DNA from: Beta vulgaris subsp. vulgaris
Taxonomy: Eukaryota; Streptophyta; Magnoliopsida; Caryophyllales; Amaranthaceae
Length of the DNA: 64,000 bases
Assembly: GCF_026745355.1 (NCBI RefSeq)
Contig: NC_079209.1
Location: 50,300,596 to 50,364,595 of the forward strand
Direction: 5' to 3'
The position numbers and the translations under genes are program-made. The notes below the pieces were generated by a model. That model did not search any database and had not been told where the DNA came from. It worked only from the letters and a program-made list of their open reading frames with translations. This document shows, piece by piece, positions 48,246-61,213 of this stretch; within the stretch, counting starts at the first letter, position 1; the number at the start of each line of letters is the position of its first letter.

Positions 48246-49343
48246 CATGCATAATGACATAGATTCCAACATTAATAACATAAACTATATATATAATGAT
48301 TTGAATATCATGTCATTATGTCATCTATTTCATGTCATTTAAGTTTTTCTTTCCAAAAAAAACGATGATTTGTGAATTTTTACAAAAGAACGGTTCGGCC
48401 AAAAATTTGTGTTCTTCCTTTGCCATATTTACATATATCATGTGCAAAGGGCCAGAAAAAATAGTTAATCAAAAATAGAATTTCAAATAAAATTGCACAT
48501 GAATGATTCGTCACGTAGGATGTAGAACTGCAAACGAGCTAAGTGAACCAAGTTTTAGCATGTTAATACATAATTCGTAGCTCAATAGATATAGGTTGGT
48601 GATGAGTCAAGAAGGGGAGCTTGAGGTGAAGACACGAAGAGAGCAACTTTGAAGATGAAGGAGAGACGAAAACAAAGATTAAAAGAAAAGTTGTGGCTTT
48701 CTTACAATCAGACATGAGAAGAGGAGAGAGAAAATGAGAATGGGTGAAAAACAAGAAATTAAGAAAGGGGGGATGGGGGTAACTGAAAAATAATAATATT
48801 AAATTAAGAATCTTTTGTCGCTAGTTAGAATTTTGGTCATTTATCTTATTTATGGTACATAGTGGTCCCGGTCTCCCATATACATACTATGGGGTGTTTT
48901 GACTATAAATCTTAGTTAGGCGTGTTAGGTACACCTGCGCTATAGTTTAGGGTGTTTAGGCCAATTTTGTCAATAAAATATAGCCCAACCATCAAGATGT
49001 GTAAATGTCGTTAATTGAAAAAGAAACAACTACAATAATAAGCTACGGAAAGGCTAATTGCATAGTGGTATAAATTGATTTATATTAAAAAAAATAAAAG
49101 TTATAAGTACTAAAAAAGTTGTTTTCGCGAACAATCACAAGTCGAACGTGAAAGTGTTCGAGATTGGCTTATGACACCGAAGTTGTTGTCGAATATGTGG
49201 GAGTGGTAAAGTGTTGATGACATAGTGGTGGTGGCTATCTAATAATGGTGGTGCACGGAACTACGAGAGAGAAAACAAATAAAACATAGAAAGAATTTAT
49301 AGATGGTCTGACATTATATACTCAATCCAATTGTAGTCAAGTT
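48246..49343. other. Intergenic, no gene seen
   Basis: AT-rich sequence with only short, unsupported open frames. Confidence 0.45.
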
Positions 49344-49811
49344 TGTTATAACGGGCGTGAGAAAGAAACAAATAATTGAATGCAAAATAATGAAAAACAG
49401 ACAACAGATTTACGTGGTTCACCAATTTGGCTACGTCCACTTGCAAACAGAGAGAATATTTTATTATGTGAGGAAAACAAGATTATAAAGAGAATTAGAC
49501 TATATTCGTGGACTAAAACAACTAGGTAAAATAACCTATTTATAGACTGCATCTAAAAACACATCCCCACATAAAACGAGCCTCTGCCTGATCGAACGGT
49601 ATTTTACCAGATCCCAGATTGACAAGGGCCCGATTGGGCGACCTCACCCTGTTGTAAGTTCGGTGAGGCGCCCGATCGGACGAACACGCCCCATGACATC
49701 GGGCGTCCTAAAAAACAAGCTTCTAACAGAATTGTCTCGGGCCCGATCGGGCGGTACTCCAAAAGAGCGAAATCGACGCATTTCATCGAACACATTCAAG
49801 GCATTAATCTT
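49344..49811 (-). repeat. 3' LTR of the copia element
   Basis: It shares most of its length with 56322-56840, including CAATTTGGCTACGTCCAC and AGGTAAAATAACCTATTTAT. On its inner side it joins directly to integrase coding sequence, missing only the first few LTR bases. Confidence 0.85.
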
Positions 49812-50893
49812 GCTACGATGTTGTTTCCCAAAGACACAAAGCTCACAAAACTCCAGGTTGGTGACCTTATGGCCACTCAGAAGATCAGTCTTGGAGAGGA
49901 TTTGTATCCCTCTCTCACTCATATGTCCAAGTCTCATGTGCCATAACTTGGTCATATCCTCCTTCTGAATTTCAGACGATGTAACAACAGCTGAACATGA
50001 GAGAGTATAACCCTGCAAAACATTCAAGGTACCACACTTGACCCCCTTCAATACAGCCTTTGAACCCTTGCAGACATACACAACTTCACGTCCGCCTCTG
50101 AATCTGAACCCCTTAATGTCTAACAGACTAAGTGAAATTAGATTCTTGGTCATCAGTGGAACATGCCTAACATTATTCAAAGTGCATAATGTACCATCAT
50201 GTGTTCGGATCTTGATAGAGCCTATTCCAACTGTCTTACAGACTGCACTAATAGCCATTAAAATATTACCCCCATCTACCTGCTCATAAGTAGTAAACCA
50301 CTCCCTACGAGGACTCATATGATACAACATTTCAGAATCAAGAACCCACACATTATTACAATATGTTTGCTCATTAGCAACTAGAGCAAGATCATCCCCA
50401 AAATTCGAATTTGAACCAGACCCAGATTTATTCTCTTGATGCTTTTTTTTAGGGCATTTCTTTTTCCAATGTCCCTTTTCCTTACAGTAATTACATACAT
50501 CATTAGGTTTAGTACCCCCTTTAGAATTTCCAGATTTCTTTAAATTCTTTTTACCACGTCCCTTACCACTACTGCTGGCCACTAATCCAAAAGCCTGATT
50601 ATCTGTACCTGTACTACCAGATGCCTTACTGTGCAATTCTCTAGTATGAAGAGATGATCTAACCTCTTCTAAAGACACATAATTTTTACCAACAATGAAA
50701 GATTGCACAAAATTTTCATATGATAACGGTAAAGAAACAAGCAGAATTAAAGCGACATCCTCATCCTCCACCTTAACATCAATATTACGTAATTATAGAA
50801 AAATTGTATTTAATTGATCTAGGTGATCTCTAAGAGGCGTATCTTCCTACATTCGCAGGCTGAACAGACGTTGCTTCAAAAGCAACTTGTTGG

Positions 50894-53800
50894 CACTAGT
50901 GGAAAAAACATCAAGTGCTCCGGTTAAAAACCTTACAAGTGCTCCGTATTTGACCCGCAGCAAACGTCATACGAGCACTTGAGTATTTATCAAGTGCTCC
51001 GGTTGAAAACCGGAGCACTTAAATTTACAAGTGCTCCGGTTGTCTTAAAAACCGGAGCACTTGTGAATTTTATATATTCAAAATACGTCAAGTGCTCCGG
51101 TTGTTAAGAGAAAACCGGAGCACTTGTGAATTAAGTGCTCCGGTTTTTTCCTAACAACCGGAGCACTTGACGTATTTTTTTTTATAAAAAAAAATTGTTG
51201 TTGCTGTTACAGCAACACCACTAGTTGGAATAATACCATGCCCAGGGCATTGTTTCTCGAACTCCTTGCATAATATCTATACCAAACATTTCCCTCTCCT
51301 TTTCAAACAAAGAGAAAAGGACAAACATTACATTATTTTTCATAAATAAAGATCCTTTATTTGCATCAAGAAAGTTACAACAATATAGATACAGGAGCAA
51401 GAATCCTATATCTAACTAGTAGACAGAAAAAGTGTGCACCAAGCTCAATTAAAGTAATCACGCCATGCACACCAAGCGGGAAAATGGAACAACACCTGGC
51501 AACGCAAATTGGAAGCACGTATATTAGGAAATGGAAAAGGCCCGTGATAGAAACTAAAAAATATAATCATTCTCAAATCCAACCAAATGTTCACCTATTT
51601 TTTACATTTTGTCTGAGTAGTAGTATATAGCAAATAGAGTTTGTCTAGCCATCCTAATTTCTCTGCATCTAATCCTTCAATGCTCATTGAGTCATTTCTG
51701 ATTTCGGAGTCTGAGTAATTTACCAGATAGAACTTATACCTTTCATCTTTGACCCCAAGTTATGGATGTTGGCAACCATTCCTCTATCTCTGAATGTTCG
51801 AAGGCACGACAATTCCAGGGAGATCTCTGTCATAGCAGAAAAATAATGGCATCAGTACAAAGAATGTCCAAAGTGCACTCATCCAAGTATCAAAAGCTGA
51901 TGCTCGTTATACTCGAGTAAGCTCTGCTCTATCTTGCCTTTACGATTTTCCTTTATGTGCAAGGTTGAAAATGAGAACATAAATGCAAAGATCTTCTTAG
52001 ATAATCCTTTATATTATCTATCCAAAGAAAACGAAAATGAAAAAGAATCTAACCATTGTATCATTTCTTTGTTGTCAGGAAGCAGAAAGCTCATGAGCTG
52101 ACAGTCAGCATTGTCATTACATCAAAGCCCAAGGTTTCTACTTATCCAGGTATGCCAACATAAGCACATAATTTTTAAAGGAGCAGCAGCAAGGAGATTA
52201 CTAATGAACTTGCTGTAGATATAAATAAATCATGTTGAGTTTTAGGCGTGAACTTTTGTATTACGAAATTATTTCATTGACTTCATCCTTAAGTATCAAT
52301 GCAAAGTGAAGGCCACACAATATAAAATCAGAAAGTACATCATTGACTTCATCCTTAAGTTGCTCAAGAACATAAAGTATTAAAGAGGACTAAACCGTAC
52401 TTCAGTTGAAAAGCAAGTGAGATTATCATTTCTCAAGACTGGCTTTACTCAACCATATTTTCCCAAAGTCCTAAAATTAGAGTAATAATGCCAAAAGGGT
52501 GAGGAGCTCCACTTTTAACTCCTGATAATGGTTCTGAAAAGCAACTGGCACATGAACAGAGGATTGACCTCAACGAAAAGTAAATCTGTATTACCTGAGA
52601 CAAAATTTATACTGAATATTTACACTCCATTTCCACTGTAAACTGCTGAAGGATCTGCCCTCACTGTAAACTGTTCAATGAGGCGTCATGTGGAAGCAAG
52701 CTAGATACTCAGGTCAGCCAGCATAAGAAATTATTTAACTAAGAAAGCAAAAGAGAGGAACTAACACTGTCCTCAAATACTTTACAATTGGATAATACAA
52801 TATTAAGGAGGCTTCCATAATATAAATCAAGAGAAATATACATCAAGTAAATGTGAATTGTGGAAAATCGATAAAGAATCAGGAATGTATATAAGGAGTC
52901 CAAAACTAACACTGTCCTCAAAAAATTTATACCTGAGACAAAAAAAGGCAGATCCTTCAAAAGAGATAAGAAAAGCAGGTGCAAAATGCAAATGTGGGGC
53001 TCATATCAGGTACGAAATGTAAAAGGAACTAGGAGCATCAGATGTTAGATAGTAAAGTAAAATCCAATAAAGAAGCAAGTCACAATTAAATAGCTCACAT
53101 CAAATACATATAGAGGGCTTCAAACAAACCGACAAGCATTAGCTAGTTCACAACTATATATCATGAAATAACTAGAAGATATTACAGCCCATTAAAATGA
53201 CGTATGCTCTCCTAAAGTAAACCAAGTTAACATCTACTTTCTGTACGAAGGTGAAGGAAAGTGAAGAAGTACAGATCAAAAGTGGGTGGTTCATGGTTCA
53301 GTGTGAGGCTCCAACTACATTAAAAAGTAGGAAGGACAAAAGTACTATAAATGGGATATTAGCTACTTTGTGAGACATCCCAAGATGAAAGATATTAGTA
53401 CTTGTTTTAAGGAAAAAGATATTATATTTATAACAGAAAATAATTATATAAAAGAACAACACTAAGCAGAGGTGCATTGCTATTTGCCAGAGACCAAGTA
53501 GGCTAGTAATTATGCAGAAATGACATACTTCAAAATTTTATCAACAAGGATGGCAACTAGGAAGATCATCCACTTTAAGCTTTACCAAGATAGGGCGAGT
53601 TTATTACTCAAGTGGGCGGTAGGTGAAGCAAAATCACCTAAAAAACATTGTCTAATGTATAAATCACCACTTTAAGCTGACCCATAAAACAAAGAAAAAG
53701 AAGAAGACCATGAATTAGACATCCTCAACAGCATTCCAATTTCCAAGCATCAGAAGAGGGGGTGGGGGGGGATCAATCCACTAATACTTCCTCCACTTGT

Positions 53801-55993
53801 ATTTATTTGCACCATCCATTTTTGGGAAATTGCATATTACTTGCAACATTCAATTTCGGCAATATATTCTCTCTTTCTCTCTCCTAGTACATGGGTTCCC
53901 GTTTTTATCTCCTCTACTCTCCTCTCCTCTCCTAATTTCACGTGCCAACATCCAATTGTGCAAGTAAGAAAAAAAAAAGAGGAAGTATAAAGATTTCAAA
54001 ATGAATAAGAAAGACATGATAAGGAAATTAAGATGCCGAAGCTCATGTGCAGACTGCAGAGTCACCAACCTGTCCCACAATTGACCAGTTTCATTGAATG
54101 CATCAGGCGGAACACCACTGACTAACAGAGTATAACCCTTCCTATACTGCTGGAAAAACAGACATCAACACCAAATGCAGAAACACAAATTTCATATCAT
54201 ACTGCAGAAACAACATCACAGGTTATAAAAGTGGGACGCACCAGCGAAAAATGTTTTTTGTTAGCCCAAACATCAGCACTGTGATAACCTACATAAATTG
54301 GCATATCCCCCATGATCTTGATGCCCTTTAGTTGTGCATAATTACGAACTTTCTTCCATTGTCTTTGGAATAGAAACTGTTGGGCGATGACTAGGACAAT
54401 CTCTCCAACTGAAAGTATGAGTATTTTATCAATAAATGATTTGTCACACACATAATATTCAAGAATATAAGCTAGTCAAGTCTTACAAAGTGTTTTTCGC
54501 TCTGATGTATTTTCACCAGTGCAGAAAGATGTCGATTTAGCAACTAAAAATATGCTGCATCCTCAAGCCAGCCTGCATAGTATAATACATCCATTGTAAA
54601 ACCCCTGATATTATATTAAGAGATCTTATAGACATATTACAAACTCCCATTATAAAAAAAATCTTTTATCTGCAGAAGCTTAAACTTGAACCAGAGATAA
54701 TTCCACCATTCCTGACATCAACGTCAAGTCCTAACTCCTAAGGCTAGCAAAACCTGGAACATGGAACCAGGCCTATGTGATAATAAGGTGAACAAAACCC
54801 TGATGGATCACAAACTAACCAAATAAACGATTCCCTTCCCGGATCACATACAAAATCAGCTAGCTTCTACATGTAAATTTTCATTAAATAATTTAAGAAT
54901 ACTTGAAGCTTAAGACTTAAGATTAAAACCTATGATATCCTTATTGCAACAATACGAATTATTCAAGGCAGAAGAATATATCAAATTATCGATGTTCCAA
55001 ATCATCAGGAAAAAAAAATCAACAAAAAAATACACACTAAAGAATAACATCGTAACTCTCGTATGGCTGGAAATGATTCCTTTTCAATCATATCGATAAT
55101 TATAATTCAAACTATAAATCCCACAAATTCATAGATCATTCCTAAGTCCATTCTATCAATAAACAACTAAATTTACATGAAAAAAAAGAAGTAAGAAAAT
55201 TTAGGCAACAAAGAAAATAAAAAGCTAACCAAGCAATTGAAATTTTAGAATTTCCAAGGTCACACAAATTGAAATCGCACAACAAAAAATTCAAAATGTA
55301 GTTCAATCACAAAAATTCAACCTGTGAACAGAGAAGACTAAGAATTAGGAGGAGAAATTATACCATTCTCAAGATAAGGACCATTGAGTAAGAGCAAGAT
55401 AGCTTCGAATCTGTATATCTTCGCGATTACTGAAATTGGGGAACTTGACTAGCAGGAGAGAGAAAGAGGTGATTTCAGATTTAGGGTGCAAAACGTCGCA
55501 CCACCGCACCGCTGTTCGCGCACCGCACCAGCCACCAACCGACAGAACAGCATCATGAACAGCCATCGATGGAGTAACTTTCACGCAGCGAGTTCCATAG
55601 CGTGAGTGAACCAATTGCGAGGTTGACAGAGTGAGGATGACTGAGAGAGCGAGGGACGACGGAGGGAGGGACGATAGAAGCGAAGGACGAGGGTGTGAAG
55701 GATCGGCGGAAGGAGGAACGGTGTGAGTGAGGGTTCTATTGAGAGAGTCTAATTGAGGGAAGTAATTGGGAGGGAGGGAGAAGTGGGCTTAGAGAGAGTC
55801 GAAAATTAATAACTTCTTATTGGGAGGGAAAATCATAGTCCAATCAAGTGCTTGGGTTGATTAATCAACCGGAGCACTTATTTCACAAGTGCTTGGGTTG
55901 ATTACTCAACCGGAGCACTTGTGAATAAGTGCTCCGGTTGATTAATCAACCCAAGCACTTGATAAGTAGCACAAGGAGTTTTTTCCACTAGTG
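50894..55993. mobile_element. Non-autonomous CACTA element (5.1 kb) carrying a DPE1 fragment
   Basis: Termini CACTAGTGGAAAAAAC and GTTTTTTCCACTAGTG are flanked by the 3-bp duplication TGG (50891-50893, 55994-55996). Subterminal repeats AAGTGCTCCGGTT and its inverse fill about 50910-51175 and 55840-55965, in the usual CACTA pattern. No TNP2-type transposase is visible, so it depends on another copy. Exons of host gene DPE1 lie inside on the minus strand. The remaining interior (51200-54060, 54545-55800) is AT-rich; I recognise no further gene there. Confidence 0.92.
54070..54543 (-). pseudogene. DPE1: Captured fragment of DPE1 (plastid 4-alpha-glucanotransferase, GH77)
   Basis: Three exons of the starch-metabolising disproportionating enzyme lie in order with introns: 54543-54487 (LLNRHLSALVKIHQSEKHF), about 54408-54242 (IAQQFLFQRQWKKVRNYAQ, then IMGDMPIYVGYHSADVWANK) and about 54150-54070 (VSGVPPDAFNETGQLW). 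Introns keep GT and AG borders, so the capture was from genomic DNA rather than mRNA. The fragment covers only around 100 of about 570 residues and lacks the later catalytic region. Changes such as KHF for KDF and DR for GS at the end suggest relaxed selection. It may be transcribed from the CACTA or be a source of small RNA. Confidence 0.9.
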
Positions 55994-56321
55994 TGGTTAG
56001 AGATTTTGTCATATACAAACTCTCTAATTTCAACCACAGACCAGATCATGCGGTTTCATTCTCCGCAACTTCAGTGATTATGTCATCAGCCAGACACAAC
56101 ATAATCGTTGAATGAGCCTTCTCCTCCAGAGTGGTCATCTCAGCGGTAACTGAATCTGTTGACTTCTTTGTTAACGGTGCCCACAACCTTGTTGCTTCAG
56201 TAAAGCCTGCATCTTGATTTGCCACAGACTAAAACTATTCCTCCCACTGAATTTATCAATTTTCACATTCATCCCAAACATCTTTGTCACACATATCGAA
56301 CACAAAGCTCTAATGCCAATT

Positions 56322-56840
56322 TGTTATAACGGACGTGAGGAATAAATAAATAATTGAATGCAAAATAATAAAAAAGGCAACAAATTTACGTGGTTTACCA
56401 ATTTGGCTACGTCCACGGTCTGAGAGAGAGAATATGTTATTATGTGAGAAAAACCATATTACAAAGGAAATTAGACTAAATTCGTAGTCTAAAACAACTA
56501 GGTAAAATAACCTATTTATACTCCGTGTCTAAAAACACGTCCTCGCATAAAACAGGCCTCCGCCTTATCGGGTCGGACGACATCCGCCCGATTGGGCGGT
56601 ATTTTACCTGATTCTAGATTGACACAGTCCCGATCGGGTGACCTCGCCCTGTTGTAAGTTCTGTAAGGCGCCCGATCGAGCGAACACGCCCAACGCCATC
56701 GTCGGGGATCCTAAAAAAAAAGCTTCTAACAGAATAGTCTCGGGCCCGACCGGGCAGCTTCGCCCGACCCAATCGGGGGGTACTCCAAACCAGCGAATTC
56801 GACGCATTTCGTAGAACACATTCAAGGCATTAATCTTACA
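56322..56840 (-). repeat. 5' LTR of the copia element
   Basis: It matches the 3' LTR, with some extra sequence (for example GGTCGGACGACATCCGCCC). The primer-binding site lies on its left side on the plus strand, confirming leftward transcription. The two LTRs differ at many positions, so the insertion is not recent. Confidence 0.85.
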
Positions 56841-58385
56841 AATCACCTAATCTACATACTATTATGTCAAGATGAATTAATTTTATAATTAATAAGTTTA
56901 GGTAAGTTTAAGTTTACATTGAATATTTTAAATAAAACAGAATCATAAGAAGTAAAAAGGCGATACAAAGATAATAATATAAATTTTGTATTTTATACCT
57001 TATATATATGTATATATGTATTTAAATCGACTCCCATAAATAATAGTCACAATAACCTAATTATCTTTCACACAAAAATAATACATCTTAGATTTTTTTT
57101 TTTTTTTTTTGGTAAAATGATCGAAGAACCCTACTGAATTTACATAATCAGTTAGATTTGCAAGTCAGATTCTTTGAAGGGAGGGTGAATGGTAAGGGAA
57201 ACCTCACTTCAAATAACTCATAATAGGATTTGATCTCATGACCTTAAAATTATGAGGCCAATTCTTTACTAGGTTACAGGCCAAATCTTGCTTGGTAAAA
57301 TTAAGAGTCAATAAAACTTTTTTTTTTGGTGTGGGGTGGGGGGGAGGGGGGCGAGAGGAGAACATCCTAGATATGATAGGTGGACTTCTGCACTTGTACA
57401 ATATATAGAGAATCAATTTAGTACAATAAAATGTAGTGAAAGTGTGCAAGTGAGGAGAGTGATGATATGTGGTGCAGAAGAACAGGAGATAGCGGATAAT
57501 GTGACCACCATATGTTGTACTAAAAAGAAAGAGTGTGAGAGTCCATGATTATTAACACGGTTAGCTGTTAGGACCATGCACTTCCCTGATAATGATATAC
57601 ATCAACCAGTCAAAAATATACTTAAAATGTACAGGAAAGTGACACACAACACACATGATTGTTTGAATAAGCATCAAAAGAACTGTGTAATTGCTTTTAT
57701 TCTCTTTTGCTTATTAGTAACGCCGCCTTTCTTGTTTTTATAGTATTATTATTAAAGCCTCCTAATGAAGACTTCAACTTTATTATGCATGCATGGTAAA
57801 ACTACGGAAGCGCGGATGCATTTTCAAAATGTCAATCCATTCACTTAACTCAGCCTCACGTCCTTTTCCTCATGATATTTTTCCAAGTGGACCATTCTAA
57901 ATTTTCAATATTAATGAATCTTCATAGATCTCCGAAACTTACTAAAGCCCTTGTTTGATGATTTATAAGTGGAAAATGAGGATAGTCGTTTTTTTTTCTC
58001 CCTTGAGGGCTGTCTCTTCATGACTTTTTTTAATTCTGTTTTTTAGTTTTTTCATGTAAGCTAAAGAATTAATCATGAACTAAGTACAAATTATTGCATA
58101 AAGATGTCCTGGAGGAACAACACTTTGCCGCAATGTCAAGACTCAAGAATCTGCCGTACCTATTGATATAACAACTCCTTTCAAAAAATTTCTTTCCCAA
58201 ACCCTAGCTTGTAGGACCCCGCTGGTTGTTATACCGGTGGAATGCCTTAATGTTTGTTATTTTCATCGCTTTATTCTTAGTTTTATTAGTCTATAATTTG
58301 TTTTTAATAATTCTATCCTGTTATAAAGGTGGTCTCTCCTCATGTTGTAAGGCTTTTCTTTATCAATATGATGGGTCTATCTTAA
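56841..58385. other. Intergenic, no gene seen
   Basis: A weak tRNA-like stretch (57222-57280, GATTTGATCTCATGACC...) resembles the module of the Helitron family but lacks Helitron ends. A G-rich patch lies at 57325-57360. Confidence 0.4.
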
Positions 58386-58905
58386 GGATGGTAGTGGGCG
58401 GGTCAAGTGAGAGACTCCGGCCCATTCTCGCCGTATTGGGGAGGGGATGAGTCTAAGTTTGCCGGGAATAGGGCAGGGATGGGGACGAATAAAATTGTAC
58501 TCGCAATGGGTGGTGGAGCGAGTGTGGATTTAATGCTACACCAGCCCCATCCCTGCCCACCCTGCCTGCCGTGCCGTGCCCCATTCACATCTGCCTCGCT
58601 CCATCCTCACTTGCCCAGCCCCATCTTTACCCGTCCCGCTTCTCCTTTATCTCATACCCTACTCTCTATTAAAAGCATATCATATATTAGAATATTATTA
58701 TTAGAATTCAATTTATATATTTATATTATTAATAATTTTATTTTGGAACTGTAGTAATGACAGATTGTTTGGGATATTTGGGAGGATAGTTGCGCATATG
58801 AAGTGGGTACGACGCTGGACGAAACATACGCAGATACCCTGGCGGGTGGTGGGCAAGGATGGATTTAGATACGTACCCGCTAGGGTAGGGAGCCATTCCG
58901 TTTCT
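58386..58905. repeat. GC-rich repeat with GGGCGGGT / CCCCATCCC strands
   Basis: G-rich at the left (about 58390-58480), C-rich in the middle (58540-58640), and G-rich again near 58850. This looks like a foldback element similar in style to 46985-47369, but clear termini and TSD were not found. Confidence 0.4.
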
Positions 58906-61213
58906 ATCTACTCTCACCTTGAGAGTCTTAATTAGTCTATTGTTTAGCTTGGAAATTTGAATATGTGGAAAATCGTACTTATTGGTTGAAGATAAAGAAT
59001 ATCAAGATGAAAGTTAGATTTCAATTTACTATTACATTAGGCATAAAAGATGTTAAGTCGTCAAAATTAGTTTGTGGTTGGAATATTATCATATCAAAGA
59101 AGTAGTTTCAAAATGTTATTTATATTAATAAATTGGATGAAGAATCTCATATTGGTGTTTTGGATTATCTTTTAGATAAGAGTTATAGTTGTAGTTGTCG
59201 TATGATAATTTATTAATGATAATTTTCCTGTTCCCTTGAAAAAAATCTTCGATGCATATATATTCATCGATCAATTTTATGGACAGTGCGTACACTATCG
59301 ATCAATTTTAGTTGAATGTCTATCGTTTCTTGTCCTTGCGATGATCTTACCAAATTAAGTGATTCATTAGATAGTAGACCTGCCCAATGGGTTAAACATG
59401 CGAGGTTCGAGTTTGGTCAATATAGGTCGTCTCGAGTTAGGTGAGGGTCAAAATACAAGTCAAGAATGCTTTTTAGCACTATTTTTTTTTCTCATTTTAC
59501 AACTACATGAGTGAAATGTTTTTAACTCATACAATAACGGTACAACCTTTAGTATGTATGTATCACATAACAATCATACATTCATAATATATACCGTTTA
59601 TGGTACGTTCACCTTTCCTAAATTCTTCTAAACTAATTTGAACTTTTTCAAGTTTATTTTATAAAGTGGTAAAACTTATTTGAATTTATTAGCTAGAGCT
59701 AATTAATTACAAATTAATTATATTTATTGAAACTTAATTAAACTTATAAACCCTTGAGCTTTTCGTTAAGGCAGGTGAAGAGAGCATATCCTTAAACCAA
59801 TATAACAACAATAATTATACTGACGATGGTAAGTGAACACAGAAAATGTAATGTGGCCTTATCTATCCCATGAACAACCGGTAGCAGAATGAAAACCAAT
59901 ATTGTTATTTTTTATACTATATATCGCTGAAAAAAGTATTTTCAAAAATAAGAAACATTAAGAATAGTTCGGCTCTCTGATTTTGCTCGGTTCAACCAAT
60001 TCCTACAATTCTTGAATGGTTGTTGATCTTTTTTTATGTGTAATCCACCAATTCACAATTGATTCGCCTTGTTTGGTATGACTTTAAGAAAAAACTCAAA
60101 AAATTGTGAATTAATCATCCAAATAAAAGAATGGAATATCAATTCAGCGAGTTGAGTCCTAGGACAGTTGGTTTGACACATAAATTTCTTGAGTCAAACA
60201 GGTTCAAATATATAACTTTGGTTCTGTCATTAGAAACATTGGTTTATGATCCTTAAAAACTGGTTCATGCGGGTTGAATCTTCAAAGTCGGACAATTTTT
60301 GACAGGCCGTTAGCATTAGTAATCAAGAAGCACATGGATAAGCCTATTCCAGATCTTCATGTTCGGCAGTGTTTTAACTTGCAACAGAGAATTAATGTGC
60401 AAGGTAAAGAGCTACCTCTTTTTAAGTTTTATTGTATGGTCATCATAATCGAATGAAACTTAGCCCGAGTCAACCGGACTTGTGTGATTGTTAGGTCCAA
60501 TGAGCCACCCACTTGTATATAGTGGCTAAAGTAGACTTGTAACCCATGAGATCAAGGCCAATATTGGCTACAAAAGTTATTTGTGAAGGAATATCAAGTT
60601 TTGAGTACGAAGGAAACTATGACGTTCTCTCATTGCGTTCATGGTAATCCAAAAGATCCACAACGTGATAAAAAAAAATGGTGCTTAATACACTTCTTTT
60701 ATTTGCCATATGTACAATGGAATAGCGGGATGCATCTGAATAAACACCATGTTGTTCACCCCTTCAAACTTATTCACGTGCTAAACTAGAAAACCTAAAA
60801 AATGTTGAGAGCCTTCCTCAACCATACAACAATTGACATCCGCAAACTATCAACTTATCTGGTTGGAATCTTATTCTAATATAGATTATTATGTCACTTA
60901 TTTCTTGAATTTTTTTTTTATCTCGCTCCGCTTAGAATATTCTTATTCATGAACTAAAAAAAAATGTTTGATCCTCTTCTCTTCATATTTATCTTCTTTC
61001 CATATCATTTTCACAACATATTTAGACCAACAAAAACACTTGCTAACAGTTTTTTTTTTTGGTCAGCGTCAGCATTCTGACGCATGTTAGTAAACAACTA
61101 ATAGATGATACTTTAGTTTTTTTTTGCTTCACAATGTCCAACACGACTTGTTTTGGGTTCCTTTCTTCAAAAATTCCTCCAAAACACGTAGTTTTGGAAC
61201 TAGGCCGGGCAAA
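58906..61213. other. AT-rich intergenic DNA without recognisable genes
   Basis: Short open frames such as 60274-60456 and 60583-60789 have no recognisable motif or splice context. Confidence 0.45.

Larger units (their letters stand above)
49804..56281 (-). pseudogene. copia gag-protease-integrase remnant, split by CACTA
   Basis: The start at 56281 (MFGMNVKIDKFSGRNSFSLW) is a typical plant copia gag opening. Coding sequence runs to about 55994, is cut by the CACTA, and resumes at 50893; the two sides are collinear in the motif SLTNKLLLKQRL once one TGG duplication is discounted. A nonsense codon precedes 50771. The segment 50771-49804 carries the CCHC knuckle CNYCKEKGHWKKKCP, a protease motif changed from DSG to DSE, and the integrase zinc finger LWHMRLGH...CELC. 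Coding then stops at the 3' LTR. It is not functional. Confidence 0.88.
49344..56840 (-). mobile_element. Ty1/copia LTR retrotransposon, internally deleted and interrupted
   Basis: Transcribed leftward. The 5' LTR is 56322-56840, the 3' LTR 49344 to about 49811. LTRs run TG...CA on the minus strand (start TGTAAGATTAATGCC, end TTATAACA). A primer site TGGCATTAGAGC (56307-56318), complementary to initiator tRNA-Met, follows the 5' LTR. Between the LTRs lie gag, protease and the start of integrase; the integrase core, RT, RNase H and polypurine tract are absent. A CACTA element sits in gag. Outer 5-bp flanks do not match, so the element or its ends have been rearranged. Confidence 0.88.

Noticed and set aside
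49644..50771. 375-aa frame as a host zinc-finger protein
   Set aside because: The CCHC knuckle, protease motif and integrase zinc finger in this order identify copia gag-pol, and its C-terminal part is translated LTR.
54197..54451. DPE1 as a functional gene at this locus
   Set aside because: Only three internal exons are present, within a CACTA element; both the N-terminal and catalytic C-terminal parts are missing.
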